This document shows, piece by piece, positions 1-13,617 of a DNA stretch of 64,000 nucleotides; positions within the stretch are counted from its first letter, which is position 1; every line of letters begins with the position of its first letter. The notes beneath the pieces are model-generated. The model searched no databases, had not been told where the DNA came from, and saw only the letters and a list, made by a program, of their open reading frames with translations. The translations under genes were made by a program, and so were the position numbers. The stretch comes from Brugia malayi (lineage: Eukaryota > Nematoda > Chromadorea > Rhabditida > Onchocercidae), in the NCBI RefSeq assembly GCF_000002995.4, contig NW_025062475.1, positions 8,002,187-8,066,186 on the forward strand. Reading direction: 5' to 3'.

Positions 1-408
1 CAAAACCAATTCAGGATGATATTCTTAAAGCTTTTCCTACTATTGGATTATATCTTACAAGTAACATTCTTCGTTTTTTTTTCTCATATTTTATTTTTCC
101 CTTTCGCAAATACACTTATGTAACTGTAAAAATCATTTTCAGACGATATTACTCGTTTGATGTTGCGGAAACTGGCTGAACTGGATATGATCTTCAGAGC
201 ATCGACTACAACTCCAACCGTTGATCAGATTCTGGATGATTCAGGAAAAGATTTTCCCAGTTCACAACTAGTCGGACCTGAAGATCCTGCAAATATTGAT
301 GCAGAGGACAGCACTCGTCTTGAGAAGAACAAATTAGTAACAACTACTATATATCCATCAGACGATGATGAATTGTTGCTTATCAAAAAAGTTATAAGGA
401 GTAAATAA
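1..408 (+). CDS. 3' end of an unknown acidic protein (partial)
   Basis: Two coding exons are visible, about 1-60 and 143-408, joined by a phase 1 intron (donor A|GTAACA, acceptor TTTTCAG). The stop is TAA at 406-408, followed at once by possible AATAAA polyadenylation signals near 410 and 500. The gene enters from outside the window, so only about 108 C-terminal residues are seen. The first part is hydrophobic/amphipathic (DDILKAFPTIGLYLT, then LMLRKLAELDMIFRAS). The tail is rich in Asp, Glu and Ser. I do not recognise the family. Confidence is for this being a true coding tail. Confidence 0.6.
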
Positions 409-1344
409 ATGAATAAAATTTCTCCGTGTGATTTGATATCAATTAGATGTGAATTAATTAAAAGGATCAATTTGAACAGTTGATGAACACTATTATTTTT
501 AATAAAGACTATTCTGGTTTGAAATACCATCAAGTTTTGCAAAAATTACTTTCGTTGTTTGTTCTCATTCTGGCCTCGTTTTAAAAAGATATAAAATATG
601 ACCTGCATGATGATGATATCAGTCACATTTCAAAAACATCTATGATCCTATTAGGAACGAAGGAGTATTTATCTCTCATAAGATGATATTACTTCTTGAA
701 AGTACGTCAGCAACTTTAATTTTCTAATATTGATTTGAGTTCCGACATAAAGTATGAAAAAAAACTATCAATCTCAATTAGGCAACTGCGACTATTAAAA
801 GTGAAACGAATAGCTGAAAGAGGGAAAGAATATTTTGTAAGTTTGAATGACGGCGATAATTGTCCATAATTGCAAATGTAGCACGATCATTGATCCTAAA
901 GTTACGAATCATTCTTGTGCTGCTTTTATTTCCGATCACTCCGCTAAATTTTAAATTATAGCAGCTTATAATTTTAACTAAAGCATATTAAAAAGGAGCA
1001 ATAGCCCCTAATATATCATGATTTGGAAACTAGCTGTTCGGCACCAGCACACTAAAATCCTAAAAGCCACATTCGATCAGCGGCTAGTTCAAAAGCAATG
1101 TTTCAGCCAGGCATTCAGAGGAAAATGGCAATTTGCGTTCCCGGCTGGAAAAAATCCACGATTTTGGGATTCAGTTTGCAGACAACCCAAAGAACCATCC
1201 GTTCATCTCTTTGATTCCCCGTGCTGCTATTATTACTTTACTATCCGTTGTATGACTTCCTAGAACTGCTCTGGTAGTTGCCTTTTTTCATTACTAGATC
1301 AGTTATCTCCTGAAATCACGAAGCTTTTTTTACAACTTAACGGA
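409..1344. other. Spacer, no supported gene
   Basis: Intergenic DNA between the first gene and the FAR-like gene. It holds likely polyadenylation signals for the upstream gene. An 81-codon open stretch at 1018-1263 shows no splice context or recognisable protein and looks like chance. Confidence 0.5.
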
Positions 1345-2638
1345 ATGTTGCGGTATCATTGTATAGTATCTCTGATACTACTGAACTTTATGAAATTATC
1401 GACATGTAGACCGACTGGTAAGCTTGCTTCCAACCGAACTGATATCACGTCTTTGGCTATCGAATTACTTGGTTAGATTTGCGGTCAAAATTTTTGATTT
1501 CTAAAGTGCTTAATTAAATGATTTCAATGTTTAAAATTGGCTATCACGAAATTCGATTCACAAACTTTCCAATTTCTTTAAGCAAGTTAGAGGACTCTAA
1601 AGATGGGTATCTAACGAGAAAATTAATCCATCTTCCGCTTCCGGTGATGTTGTCACTAGAAATACGGCGGAAAGAATTAAACAGTCCTACTAATGGAAAG
1701 CATAATGGAGTGTATGTTTTAAAAAGCTCTGATGGAAATTTTCAGAATTTATTCCATCCAGTCTATTAACATTTTTCGGCGATCTGAACGATACGGATCG
1801 AAGTGCGCTTTTAGAATTAACCAGAAACATTTCTCGAAGTCGGTTGACGGCTGATACCGAAAAAGAATTCTTGGAAGGCCTGAAAGTTAGCTATTATAGA
1901 TTCTTTAAACAACTCCATCTCTTTTGATAGACAAATCAACTCCTTTCCCACGCAATATAGCAATAAATTTCTTTTTTATAGAGGAAAAGTGAGAATGCTT
2001 ATCAGAAAGTAATGGGCGTGCAGAACTATTTGTCGCACAAAATTGAACGTTTAAAGCCAGAAAGCAAAAGTTTTACTAAAAAAGTTAGTTTTGGTTTGTG
2101 TTATTAAAGTAAAAATTATTTATACGACCTTTTTTCTGATTTTCAACGCGCATTAAAATTTTCAGCGTGTTAAAAATATGCATGACGTGTAAGTTGTGTA
2201 GGCAATTTATTTCCAAAGTAATAGCGTTTTTATTTCAGGTTAGCGATAAATATATTTCACTGTTCACAAATCCACAAACGGCGCCCAAAGGAACGTTCAT
2301 GAAAATGAAGTCGTTTGTGAATGAAACATTTAAAATATATGACCATTTGAGCGAGGCAGCAAAAAATGATCTGGAAGCAGCATTTCCGGAAATAGCACAA
2401 TTGATCAGAAGTATATTATTGTCATTCCATTATAGAAAAGAGGATCTGGATGTAGAAGAAAAGGAATAATTAGTCTGTCATCAGTAATTATGTTTAACCA
2501 TTCTTAAGAAACATTCTTTGTATTAGACAAACCTTTTTAGATCCACGATTTCGAGATTACATGAAACGTGTGTTCGACAGTGCCGATGTGAAAAGAGCAT
2601 TCAACCGGGCAGATAGAATGATCAATCCAAAGCAGTAA
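1345..2638 (+). CDS. Secreted fatty acid/retinol-binding (FAR) family protein
   Basis: Five exons: 1345-1417, 1746-1885, 1982-2083, 2239-2410, 2541-2638. Phases close to give 194 residues. Residues 1-20 form a signal peptide (hydrophobic run IVSLILLLNFM). The mature part is helical and matches the nematode FAR layout (Gp-FAR-1 family, known for binding fatty acids and retinol): FIPSSLLTFFGDLNDTD resembles the family's IP..V..F...LT..D block, and IYDHLSEAAKNDLEAAFP matches the family's Y..LS.EAK.DL...FP block. Length is close to the usual 180 or so. It is clearly diverged from the abundant secreted FAR-1 type, so ligand binding is inferred. No stop or frameshift is seen. The start was chosen because only this Met gives a signal peptide with a phase 1 donor (ACTG|GTAAGC) that fits exon 2. 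Confidence 0.8.
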
Positions 2639-4402
2639 TTTGCAATGCGTTCAGCTTATGTCCATTTCCTGTGCTTCCTTTTTTAATAAATCAATTTTGA
2701 AAATTTCGCGTAAAACGAACTTATTCCTCTGAGGGGACTTATATGCTAGTGAGATTATTGTTATAGGTTTCTGGTAGAACTAGCAATCTTTTCCCTTCGA
2801 TTTGTTTGACGGCTTAGAGATTTTGGTAATAACTTAACGTTAATGCACAGGTGGAGATCCTTCTTCAATACTTTGACTTCATTTATTTAAGTTTTTTTTT
2901 TTTTTTTTTTACTAATATCTTCGTTTAAATTTTATTCAACAAGAATCTTATTTTTTCTTGATAAATGAATGTTTTTCCCTTTTTAATGCGCTCTCGACTT
3001 TCTTAATCTTCTTTTTCTTGATTCAAAGATAATATGGGACGAACCACTGTATCAGTTTAGAATTTGAAATACCTAAATTTCCATCACATGTTCAGAATAC
3101 AAATAGACAAACGAACATTAAGTTGAAAATCACCAAAATAACCATAAGCGAATGATTTGGAAGTGAGCTACACATTCCAGAAGCAACAGTCTATTGAAAA
3201 GACAACAGCATAGAAAGTAAGAAAGTACACAATACTAAATCCCTCAATTAATTCATCTGAATGATTCAAAAATCTTGATTTGAATCAACCAACCCAAAGA
3301 TCTGTTTTCATGCCTGTCCTGTCATGTTTTTTGATATTACTCATTCGTTGTCACTTACATCATGATCGCTCAGGATTTCATAAAATAATGAAAAAAGATT
3401 AAGTTTTAATAAAGATTAATAAAAAAAAGATTAAGCAAATGATAATCATCTCGCGCAAATGATGATAGTTAAATTTGTTAGTGATTCCCTTACCTATTGC
3501 TTGTGTTCCTTAATGATTTGTTACTGACAGATACACATAAAAACAGAGCGAACAAATGCGGCCTGTTGCTTTTTGTATTTCTCGCCCTCATCATGTCATA
3601 TTTCCACCCTCCTAAATTCCAAATAATATTATATTCATTGTTACTAACGTTAGAAAATATCAGCCTATCCGCTTTTGAAATAGCCCAAAGCATGTCTAAA
3701 TTCAAGCATTTTCCTCGAATTTTGGATCAAAATATTCAATCTGCAAAATATCTTCAAAAATTACTGTTAAAATAATACTGTCAATTTCCATCAAGATATT
3801 TCCTCCCACTCACGGAGAAAATCAAAGAATTAATTTATACCCATCTGAAGCATCACCGCTTCGATTTCTTCCGGAGATTTAAAAGTCGCTAGAAAAAATA
3901 CTAGCAAATTCTCGATGGGAATAAATTGCACACAGCTACTCCACTGTTATTCTGCTCCTACCAATCGTCTAAATATTGCTGTAAAATTTATTGGCACCTC
4001 TCCGCGACAACCAAAACTTATTTCCAGGAACCTTCACTGCCACCTAGTAACGAATTTGATTGCGTAACTTTGTTGCCGGCAGAAAAGTTTTGAAATGTTG
4101 AGATCAACTGAACTGGAAGTAGTGCGGGGTTTACTGCTGGAATTGACTGATTTAGTTTCTGGACTCAAATTTCTCGCGATAAAACATTTTTTTCTTGAAG
4201 ATTGGATAATCTATAAGAAGAAAAATATTATCAGATTTTTGCCACTTCAATTTGAAGCTGTTGAGATTTGAACAAATATCCTTGCTTTAAGTTCAGTCAG
4301 AATTTTCAGTGGTTGGAAGGTGTTAAAGAGGAAGTGATATTATTATCCAAAACAATGAACACCTGCTTTTTACCACTTACAGCGCTCAAAGGAATAGAAC
4401 GA
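2639..4402. other. Spacer between FAR-like gene and SHMT
   Basis: AT-rich intergenic DNA with a long T run near 2890-2910 and short AT-rich repeats near 3400-3440. A 92-codon hydrophobic open stretch at 3497-3775 has no homology I recognise. The 3' end holds a splice acceptor, CCACTTACAG ending at 4382, likely the spliced-leader site for SHMT. Confidence 0.5.
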
Positions 4403-7400
4403 ATGCATTATTCTGGAAGAAATATGCTGAAGGATTCATTGAGTATTGCTGATCCCGAAGCTTATAAAATCATGCAAAAGGTTTTCTTATGAAATTCAAA
4501 TCAGTTTTCAAAATTTAAAGGTTGTGATCCAGTAAGAAATAATATGGTTTGAATAATTTGAGATTATTTCCATACTTCGATATTGTGCGATTTACATCCC
4601 AAAATAAAAGATAGTTTTTTTAATTTCTTGTTTTGTAAGGACTTAGCTTTTCTCCAAAAAAAGAAATGCAAAGCGAAAAATCGAATTAAATGAGTGCTTT
4701 TGTTTTTTTTTTTTTTTACTTTGGTTTTTTGCTTCACATCACTTTGTTTGTTCAATCTTAGAATAACTCTTTAACCCCATTTGTGCAAAGGTTTGAATGA
4801 CTGCATTTTTTTATATTCACAGCTTAACATTTTTTCTATAAAATGTTACAGGAAAAGGAAAGGCAGAAACGAGGACTGGAACTAATTGCAAGTGAAAATT
4901 TCACTTCGAAAGCTGTTCATGATGCATTAGGCTCTTCAATGTCAAATAAATATTCAGAAGGCTATCCTGGTATCAGGTTCGTCATTTTTTATAACCTTTT
5001 GTAAATGAATTGTTTGTTTAATTCCATTTTTTACCTAATTGATTTCATTTGGTATTTTTAATGCTAATAAAATATGAAAACAAAATTTCCTTTTTTACAA
5101 AACTTTTTTAGATATTACGCAGGGAATGAATTTATTGATGAAATGGAAATATTATGTCGAAGTCGTGCTCTTCAGGTGTACATTGATTCTTGTTTACTGA
5201 AATGCATTTAACTTGTAATTTCTCTTTAACCTTCTGACTTCTTAAAGTAATTTTTCCTTTAAAGACTTTTTGAAAAAATAATTTAGCTACGGCTTTGCTA
5301 TATGTTTTAATTTCTTGGTAGAGTTAAGAAAAATTTTGATGATCAAGTATTATGTTGTATTATTATTTTTATAATAAGTAGAGTTTGTTTTTCAGGTATT
5401 TGGTTTGGATGATAAGAAGTGGGGTGTCAATGTGCAAGCCCTCTCAGGTTCACCAGCAAATTTTGCTGTTTATACCGGCTTGCTGGAACCAAATGGGCGA
5501 ATTATGGGTTTGGATTTGCCTGATGGTGGACATTTGACCCATGGGTAAAGATCCCTATATTAGATTAGGGGATTAGGAAATTGAGCTTTTAATTATCGAT
5601 AAATTAAATAAAACGAACTGGAGATAACTAAAATTGAAATTTATAGGTTCAGTGTATTATGATCACACAAAGTGACCAATTTTATTTTCCATTAATCAAG
5701 CACCGAATCCACTATAGTTGCTTGTGATGGAGCTTTATAACGATTTCTAATTCATAATCTGTTTTTCTTCCAGAAACCTAATCTGTTGTTCTTTGAAATG
5801 AAGCAGATTACATAAGGAATAGCAGAAGCTTTTCAGATACTATTCTAATCAAATCTTGGATGGAAATATTTTCTGTTCACCTTTTTGGAAATATATGTTG
5901 ATAATCAAAATTTAGTTTTGCTTAACTTTATATGAAATTTCTAGATTCTTTACACCTCGACGAAAAGTTTCATCGTCGTCCTTATTTTTCCAGTCGATGC
6001 CTTACAAAGTTGATGCCAAAACTGGTTACATCGATTACAATCAACTAGAGTACACTGCATTACTATTTCGTCCAAATATTATTGTAGCGGGTAAATTCAA
6101 TCTTTTATTCCTCAATTGAGTAACATACCACACATTACTAGTAACCGAATTTCCATTTTTTTTTTTTTTTTTCATATTACTGTGAATTCTGCTTTTGATT
6201 TGGAATGTAAGGCAAAAAAATATTTGATGCGATTTTAAAGGCAAAATAACGAACAGTATTTTGTGATTTTCAGGAACAAGTTGTTATTCACGCTTGCTAG
6301 ACTACAGTCGCTTCCGTAAGATAGCTGATAAATGTGGTGCTTATTTATTGGCTGATATGGCACATATTTCGGGTCTGGTTGCTGCAAATGTCATTCCATC
6401 ACCTTTTGAATATGCTGATGTCATCACAACAACGACTCACAAATCACTTCGGGGTCCTCGTGGGGCTTTGATTTTTTACAGGAAAGGTTGTCACTTTTGC
6501 TATTTACATGCATATTTTCATTTCTTTTTTTTTTCTTTCTAAGAATTTTGAAGGTTTAAATTTAAATGTTATTTAGGCTTGAAGAAAATAACTCCAAAAG
6601 GTGAGAAAGTGATGTATGATTTGGAACAAAGGATAGATTCTGCCGTATTTCCGGGATTGCAAGGAGGACCTCATAATCATACAATAGCGGGTAGATTTTG
6701 CACTTCAGATTCCTTTATTTCTGAACATTTTCCAGTGATGATTAACGTTTTTTAAATCAAATCACTATCTTCATCTTCGTCAACGTTTTCTATTACGTAA
6801 TTAGTAATTGCTGAAATTTTTATCATTACTTTATAAACAGCCATCATTTTGTTATTATCTTTCTGTTAATATTTAATGTTTATTTTTCAACTAGTGGTTA
6901 AAAAACAGAAGAAAGTTTTGCTTATTTTATCTTCTGTTTTAGGCATTGCTGTTGCTTTAAATCAGTGTCTTACAGAAGATTTTATTCAATATTGCAAGCA
7001 GATTTTGTCAAACTCTCGAACACTTGCAAATAGATTGGTGGAACTTGGCTATACTTTGGTTACAGGTTGCTTTCATTCACTAGTTTATTAATAGACAATA
7101 GATTAGGTAAGCAAATTAAAAAATTGAACATTGTTTAAGATTTTATCATGTATATTACTATTATTAATGTCCAATTTATTTACAATTCACTGATGCTAAA
7201 ATTTATTTTTACTATTATCAGACTCTTTTCTTTCATCTAACATATACAAAGTTACTATAAAATGATTTACACATTCATTCATTCTTAGGAAAATTCTTTA
7301 CCTCATAAAAAGTGGTGGATTGCAATTCAGTATTATTGGCACTTTTTTTTTTGAATTCTATGACTCTTATTTTTAATTAAATGCTCAAGTATTCATTTCA

Positions 7401-8725
7401 TGACATTTTATGAAGGAAATACTTTAATTTGCATAGCAATGAGATCGAGCCTTGCTCAAAAAGTTGAACACTTGAAAATTCCCTGTTGATGATTCAAACC
7501 ACTGTGACAACAGTTGATTTTTTCCCAAAGTTGTTCTCTCAACTCTCTCTTCAAACATAAGACTTCTGAATGTTTTTATAACCTTTTTGTAGTCATGAGA
7601 TAACTAAATGGTAGATAAATAACAACAGAGAGGACAAGGAGACAGAAATGAAGAACTTATTAAATCATTCAGGTACAGCTACGTGCTATAGCACTTAAGA
7701 ATTCAAGTTGCTAAGCATATTCATGACAGCTCACGTTCATTGACACAAACCTTTTGTTTAAAAAAGTAGGCTAAAATATTGATTCTGTTTCTTTTTTCTC
7801 TGGAAACGCCGAGAAATGGTTAGTCATACTGAAGACTATTGGTAGTGATTTAGTGTATCCCGAATCGCTCTTTTTTTCCTTCTAAGGGAAGTTGGTAAAT
7901 TTTTTTCATAGGGAGAAATCGATAACTTTTGGAAAGAAGAAAGCGTTTTTTCGAGTAACTGCATTTTGTAGGTATCCTTTTTAAAGAAATCTGCAAAAAT
8001 CGTTTTAATTATTGTTTTTCTTCAGGGGGAACTGATACTCATCTCTGCTTGGTTGATTTACGTCCAAAAGGTTTGGATGGTGCGAAAGTGGAACATGTCC
8101 TCAGTTTAGCTAATATTATTTGCAATCGTAATACTTGTCCAGGTTCATTTTTTTGAACTAAGATTATGAGGAATACATTGCTATTTCGCCTACTGCTGTT
8201 GGAAGCGCCGATGTTAAGCGATGCAAATTAGATAACTTCGTTAAATGTGCTAATCGTCCCATTCCAAGTCAAAAATTACTATATTATTACCTGATGCTGC
8301 AACTTATCTTTCGCTGTTCAATTTTAGGAGACCAGAGCGCTCTACATCCCAGCGGTATACGTCTTGGAACACCAGCTCTTACTACACGAGGAATGAAAGA
8401 AAATGATTTCGTTAGGGTTGCCGATTTTATTCATGAAGGTATAGATTTTTGTAAATTTTGCAGATAGCCTACTAATAATTGCAATTTTAAATAATCTGGA
8501 AGCAACTTTTTTAACTTCTTCATAACTTTACTTGGATATCGCGCAATCACGTTTGCAGGAGTGGAAATTTTGGTAAAATATGAGTCGCAGGTGGGCAAAA
8601 CACTAAAAGACTTGACAGTGTTTACCAGTTCGAATGAGCAGTTTATAGCAGATATTAATAAGTTAGGGGAAAAAGTGGAGCAGTTCGCTAGTCGTTTCGA
8701 TATGCCGGGGAACGATGATATTTAA
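4403..8725 (+). CDS. mel-32: Serine hydroxymethyltransferase
   Basis: PLP enzyme that interconverts serine and glycine and makes 5,10-methylene-tetrahydrofolate for one-carbon metabolism. Eleven exons: 4403-4480, 4852-4976, 5112-5175, 5396-5544, 5945-6090, 6274-6486, 6577-6690, 6943-7065, 8026-8142, 8328-8438, 8559-8725. Total 468 residues, a little shorter than the usual 470-500. Visible signatures: [12 protein letters not shown] near the N-terminus, [20 protein letters not shown], the PLP lysine at about residue 244 in [21 protein letters not shown], and [12 protein letters not shown] near the C-terminus. The ATG at 4403 lies 20 bases after the acceptor CTTACAG, supporting trans-splicing; an in-frame upstream Met at 4268 could give a longer form, so the cytosolic location is inferred. 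The first donor (AAAAG|GTTTTC) is weak. Intron 8 (7066-8025, 960 bp) is the largest and shows nothing recognisable. Confidence 0.96.
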
Positions 8726-10318
8726 AGAAAAGCATATGGTAATAATGCTATTTGCTTTTGAAATTTGATGCAAGTTTTTCATGTAAAGTCTCATACTCAT
8801 ACAGATTAGATAGTGAAAGCTGTTCATTTATTTATCTATGAATAAGTTTAATGTCTTCTGATATCAAATAAGTTAATTGCTTAAAAAGTTCGTTAAGAAA
8901 TATCATTCATTTTGCAAAGCATATTATTCTGCCTGCCGTTTTTTTTTTTTTTTTAAATATCACCATTAAAAAAGTTATTGTAGACATAATTTAAGGGCCA
9001 AATGACCGATTACAATCTCTTTAGAATAATGAACTTCTGAGCTGTTGCGGAGGATGAAGTTTATATTTTTTAGTTTGAATATTACATTAAAGTTACGTTG
9101 TTATTCATTACTTTATGATAAAAACATCTCATTGCATATTATTCAGTGATTGTGATCAAAATATCATCATCACATTGCTTTCTGAGATGATGTATTGTTG
9201 CTATTTTTAATGACCAGTAAACTCTTACTTTTTTTCATCGTATATTTTTTGAAGCAATTATTTACACTATTGGTTGAATTTATAAGCTTTGTCTTTAGAC
9301 AAATAGAGACATATAGACATTAGCTATCAGTTATCATGATATAGTAAATGACAATGATTGAATGATCCATTATGAACTGTTTTGTGCTGAAGAGAACAAA
9401 TCAAAAGATAGTTTTCGTCGCTGTTATAAAAATTTTCTTAAAGATATCAGAAATAATCGTACATCTTTCTTGAATGATTGCAATGATGGTTGGGAAGGAT
9501 CATTAAAATGAAGAAAGAAGCACTATTACATTGTTTCACGGTGTAGTGCAGCAAAGCTGTTTAAAAGTTTCACTTAAATTAATACAAAAAGTTAAATTAA
9601 TACAAATAGAAGGTTACGGTACGCTAATAACTCGTCGTAAAGGGAAAGGTGATTTCGAACTGATTTGCAATGAAATTTGTGGCAAATAAGCTTGAATTTG
9701 TTGCATTTGTGCAACTGTATCTTAGTAACATTCAGTGGATGCCATCGCACGAACAATCTGAAACTAAATTTTGATGAGAAACTTCGAGATGTGATATGCT
9801 AAATGGCATTTGTTTTTCCGCCTGTTCAACCCAGCTTATTCACTATCTTCATTTTCCACACTACTCACTGCCTTCAACTGCTTAAAGAAACTGTGAAATC
9901 CCTATTTCATACTTTTTTTATTTTTGTTTTTCAAATTAAATAAGACAAGATCGATTTTCTAGGCTTAATGAATTATTAATGGAAGATCATAACTTAATAT
10001 TAAAACGAAACTTAGAAGTGTACTGAGAATCATATAGCATTTGGAAATAGATTCAAAGACGATCGACTCCTTGGAAAGGTTTCATCTTAGGTTTTCACAA
10101 TCTCTTTAGTCCTTTTTTTTTTCAAAAAAAAAGGGTAACCAATTTCATAACGAATAAGTGAATCGAAAAAAATTCCGTGATGTTATTTCTGTTAAGAAAT
10201 ATTTTTGTTCCATCTTTTACTTAAAACTTAAGATTGTTTCATAGAAAACTCCTGAATACGTAATATACTGATGTTACTTTACAGCCATCTCGTTTTTCAT
10301 GTTTTAAGCAAGTGAAAA
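8726..10318. other. Spacer, no supported gene
   Basis: About 1.6 kb of AT-rich DNA with T and A runs (about 8940, 10110-10130). No open frame with splice context and no RNA gene was recognised. An acceptor TTTACAG ending at 10284 lies 34 bases before the next start codon. Confidence 0.5.
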
Positions 10319-11879
10319 ATGTCTGTTACTGTACTATTTGCATTTCTCGTAATAACGAATGTTCAATGCGAGAGGACATGTCAAACAACAATCAATCTAA
10401 ACCAGAAGTCAAAATATCATAGTCAAAATTTGCAATCATTTCAACGAGTAAGTTAATTTCTTTTTAGTAAAATAAATCAAGATCCAAATTTGTTACCATG
10501 TCAGTTATTAATTTATAGATACGTTGCTTTCTTTCCTCTTTGTCCTACTTGTCTAGTTCCCATTTTCCAGAAATCTTGAACAGTTCTTTTTCATTGGAAA
10601 TTTTATTTTGCTTGAAAAAACATTTTCAGTCACGAAATGTTGCTGACCTTATGATTCTAAAAAATCAGCACTCCATTGATCGTCATGACCAAACAACTAC
10701 GGGTAATATTTCATCTAGTAGTCTCCTTTTTCTTGATTTAAATTAATTTCCCCCATAGATAGCTAAAAAGAAATTAATTTTCATTTCTTATTTTCACTAT
10801 TTTTCTCCTCTCATTTTCTTCTTTAATATTCATTTCGTGTCCTATTTCATCTTCTAAATTTCTTATTTCATTTTCAAAAATAAGAAATCTAGAAGATGTA
10901 CGTCTGCATTTTAGAATGCAACCCTAATGATATAGCACCAACTGGCAGTGATTGCACTGCCTATTACGAATGTATCAGCGGACATTATGAACTGCAGTTC
11001 TGTCCACCTAATACCTTCTTTAATCCAGAGGTGAGTGAATTTTATTTGTCATGACTTCTAGGAAGATAAAGTGCTCAAAAGAGAATCCTACGCCACAATG
11101 TCAATGATCTCACTTTGATTTTTAATTTCTTGAATTAGAACGAAATTTTAGTTGAAGTGTTGTCATGCGGATTATGTTTGTCCTAGTAGAGCGTATGAAT
11201 TACCAACCGCTTCGCTACTACCTTGTGAGCATGGTGAAGTGCGTGCTGATGAAACCAACTGCGCCAATTACTACTCCTGCGTTGGTGATGGTGGTTATTT
11301 CAAACAGCGCACCTGTCCCGATGGTAAGGTATTCAATGGTACGTCGAATCGATGCGTGCCTGCTGCTCTTGGGAGCAGATGTCAACGACCAGATTCACAA
11401 AGCTTTGAATCTAGAAATATTGCTGTGGGACTATCGTGCACTGTAGGTCAAATATGTCTAAATGCTTGTTCTTCCATGCAATATAAACAATATAAGTAAG
11501 TATCCCAAAACATTTGTTAACATTTTGCGGCTACCGAAGGCAAAAAAAGTTTTCTTGAATGCTTCAGAGCACATAGGAATTCTCTTCTCTTTCTCTTCCG
11601 CCTATTTTCCTTTTATTTTATTCTTTAGCCTTAGATTACCTAACTTATTACCAGAAATTCTCCATTTCCAAAGTTCATTTTCGAAATTTTACAGATTTCA
11701 TCAAATTTCAGGAAAGCAGTGACCCATCAGGCTATAGTGCTGACCCGACCGACTGTCGACGATATTATCAATGCGCACAAGGTCGGTGGATTAGGATGAA
11801 ATGCCCCAGCAATTTGGTGTGGAATTCGGCAGCAACAGTTTGTGATTGGCCTCAAAACACATTACTTCCCTGTCACTGA
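10319..11879 (+). CDS. Secreted protein with three chitin-binding (peritrophin-A) domains
   Basis: Five exons: 10319-10447, 10630-10702, 10915-11030, 11152-11442, 11712-11879, giving 258 residues. Residues 1-17 are a signal peptide ending near NVQC. Three cysteine-rich ChtBD2/peritrophin-A modules follow, at about residues 68-118 (core SDCTAYYECISG), 122-172 (core ETNCANYYSCVG) and 202-257 (core DPTDCRRYYQCAQG), each with the C...YY.C spacing of the family. Such proteins bind chitin; in nematodes they coat eggshell, microfilarial sheath or pharynx/gut lining, so a matrix or sheath role is inferred. The donor of exon 4 (CACT|GTAGGT, 11442) was chosen because it restores the third domain in frame. 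A stronger-looking donor at 11495 leaves the frame wrong, so this junction is the least certain part. Confidence 0.87.
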
Positions 11880-13617
11880 ACAAAATTTTTGTATGGATTT
11901 CCTCGAAGTAAATGTAACCAATTGAGCTCAATTAGACTTGCATAAATGATTTTTGAAGCGAAACTGAAGGAAACTTTATATTTCAACATACAATATGGAT
12001 TTCGGGTATGCATATCATTTATAAAGGTTTGTGTTTTTAGACTATAGCGTAATGTCAAATAGAACAAAGCATAATAAGACATTTTCTAAATGCTACTCTC
12101 TAGATCTTTACTGTCAACCGTACTCTGTCCACACTCAATGAAAACCTTGATTTGAGAAAGAAAAAAAACATAGTCACGTAGTCCAGGGAAGTCTTTTACA
12201 CAGCGATCATCCATGATATTTATTGATTCACATACAGAAATGTGCACTGTCAATTAGTACCTTTGGGATTTTTATTGTACGCTTTGTTTGACCCATCGAA
12301 ATTGTTCATATTTCATTAATTTTACCACCTTTCATGTTTCTTTGTTTCTTAGACATTCTCAAATAATAAGAGGTTTCTTGTGGCTACAGCGTTCTAAAAT
12401 TGAAATGGAAAGGACAATGGTAAAGTATCATCATATTATTAAAAACACAAAAGGTCATCTAACATTTTAGATACCTCGGGAAAGGGAATGAAGTATGGAC
12501 AATGTGGCCTGGATTGGGTGCCTTATTTCAATTTGCATATTCCACAAAGTCAGGTCAAGAAAGTCGAAGTCTTATGGCAAAACTTATGATGTCAACTCGA
12601 CACTTTTCTCCATCAGCTAGATGAAACTGAGATTTAATGAACTTAATGCTTACATTACAGAATATGGCAAGAAGAAATTGAAGTCCTTGAATCTGGAGAA
12701 AGGCATTGCTAATGCTCACCTGCTTAATCAGTGGCAATTTTTTGGAATTGTCGAAGCAAATAGGGAGAGAAAGAGAGGAGAGAGAGAGAGGAAGGGAGAA
12801 AGAGACAGGGATTGGAAGGGTGAGGTAGTGAAGAGAAGAGGATGTTTTTAAAGGGTGAAGACGGAAATGAGGAGTTAAAATTAGAGAAGAGGAAAGGAGA
12901 ATTGTTAGAGAAAAAGAGAGAGGGAGGGTGAGAGAAAAGAGACGAAAATGAATGTAACTTGTGGCGTGACCTATAGGAACCCTGTCTAGCAGAGCCAGAC
13001 TGGCAAAGAATATTTGAAAATTTGAAGTTGTTTACGAAATCCAGAGATGGCAAGAAAAAGTGAAGTGTATTTGATGTCGAGAAAAGTAGGAAGTAAAAGG
13101 GAGATTCTCTTCCTCTTCCTGCCTAACCCTTCCTCTCTCTCTGAGCGTCCCTTTTCAATTATTTTGCAGAGGATTGGATGTACATTTCAACAACGGGACG
13201 CACCCTGCCTTTCTTCGTAATATTACGGCTACCGGTAATAGTCACGTGTGCGTACGTCTGCATTGTACGTGTGTATTTTGCATATGGATGTTAAGACGCC
13301 GCGTTTTCTTCCGAGACAACAACATAAGCTGATTGTGCCTTAAGGATGGTATAGATTAGACAGTGTTAAATTAATCAGCGGAGGAATAAAAGAATATTTG
13401 GTATTAAAAAGGTTAATACGATAACCCATCGCTTTCGTTAAGTGGTCATGAGGAGAAGTACTTCTATCGATGAGAGGACAATACTCATAGAAATAGTTTA
13501 AGATGACATTTGTTATTCAAAATGTAAGACTTAGATTAAAATTTCATACACTTCCAGAGAAGTTCCAGTTTGTGTCTCAATTTTGAATGGTAGATTAGAG
13601 CTGAAAATTCGGTAGGA
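11880..13617. other. Spacer with purine-rich tract
   Basis: 1.7 kb between the chitin-binding gene and the CENP-B-type gene. Its middle is a strongly purine-rich strand (see the separate repeat entry). Short open stretches here look like chance. An acceptor ACTTCCAG ends at 13557, 60 bases before the next start codon. Confidence 0.5.
12754..12950 (+). repeat. Purine-rich (GA)-type low-complexity tract
   Basis: About 200 bases in which the plus strand is nearly all A and G (runs such as GAGAGAGAGAG and AGGAAGGGAGAAAGAGA). Its complement is a matching pyrimidine strand. A second, weaker purine-rich stretch lies at about 13895-14020 inside intron 1 of the next gene. The region could be a promoter-proximal GA element or a simple expansion; the sequence alone cannot decide. 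Confidence 0.7.

Noticed and set aside
1018..1263. 81-codon open stretch in the first spacer
   Set aside because: No splice context, no signal peptide and no recognisable family; expected by chance.
3497..3775. 92-codon hydrophobic open stretch on the plus strand
   Set aside because: Hydrophobicity follows from T-rich codons; no homology, and an overlapping open frame exists on the other strand.
11462..11722. 86-codon open frame between two chitin-binding exons
   Set aside because: Crosses an intron in another frame and lacks the cysteine pattern seen before and after it.
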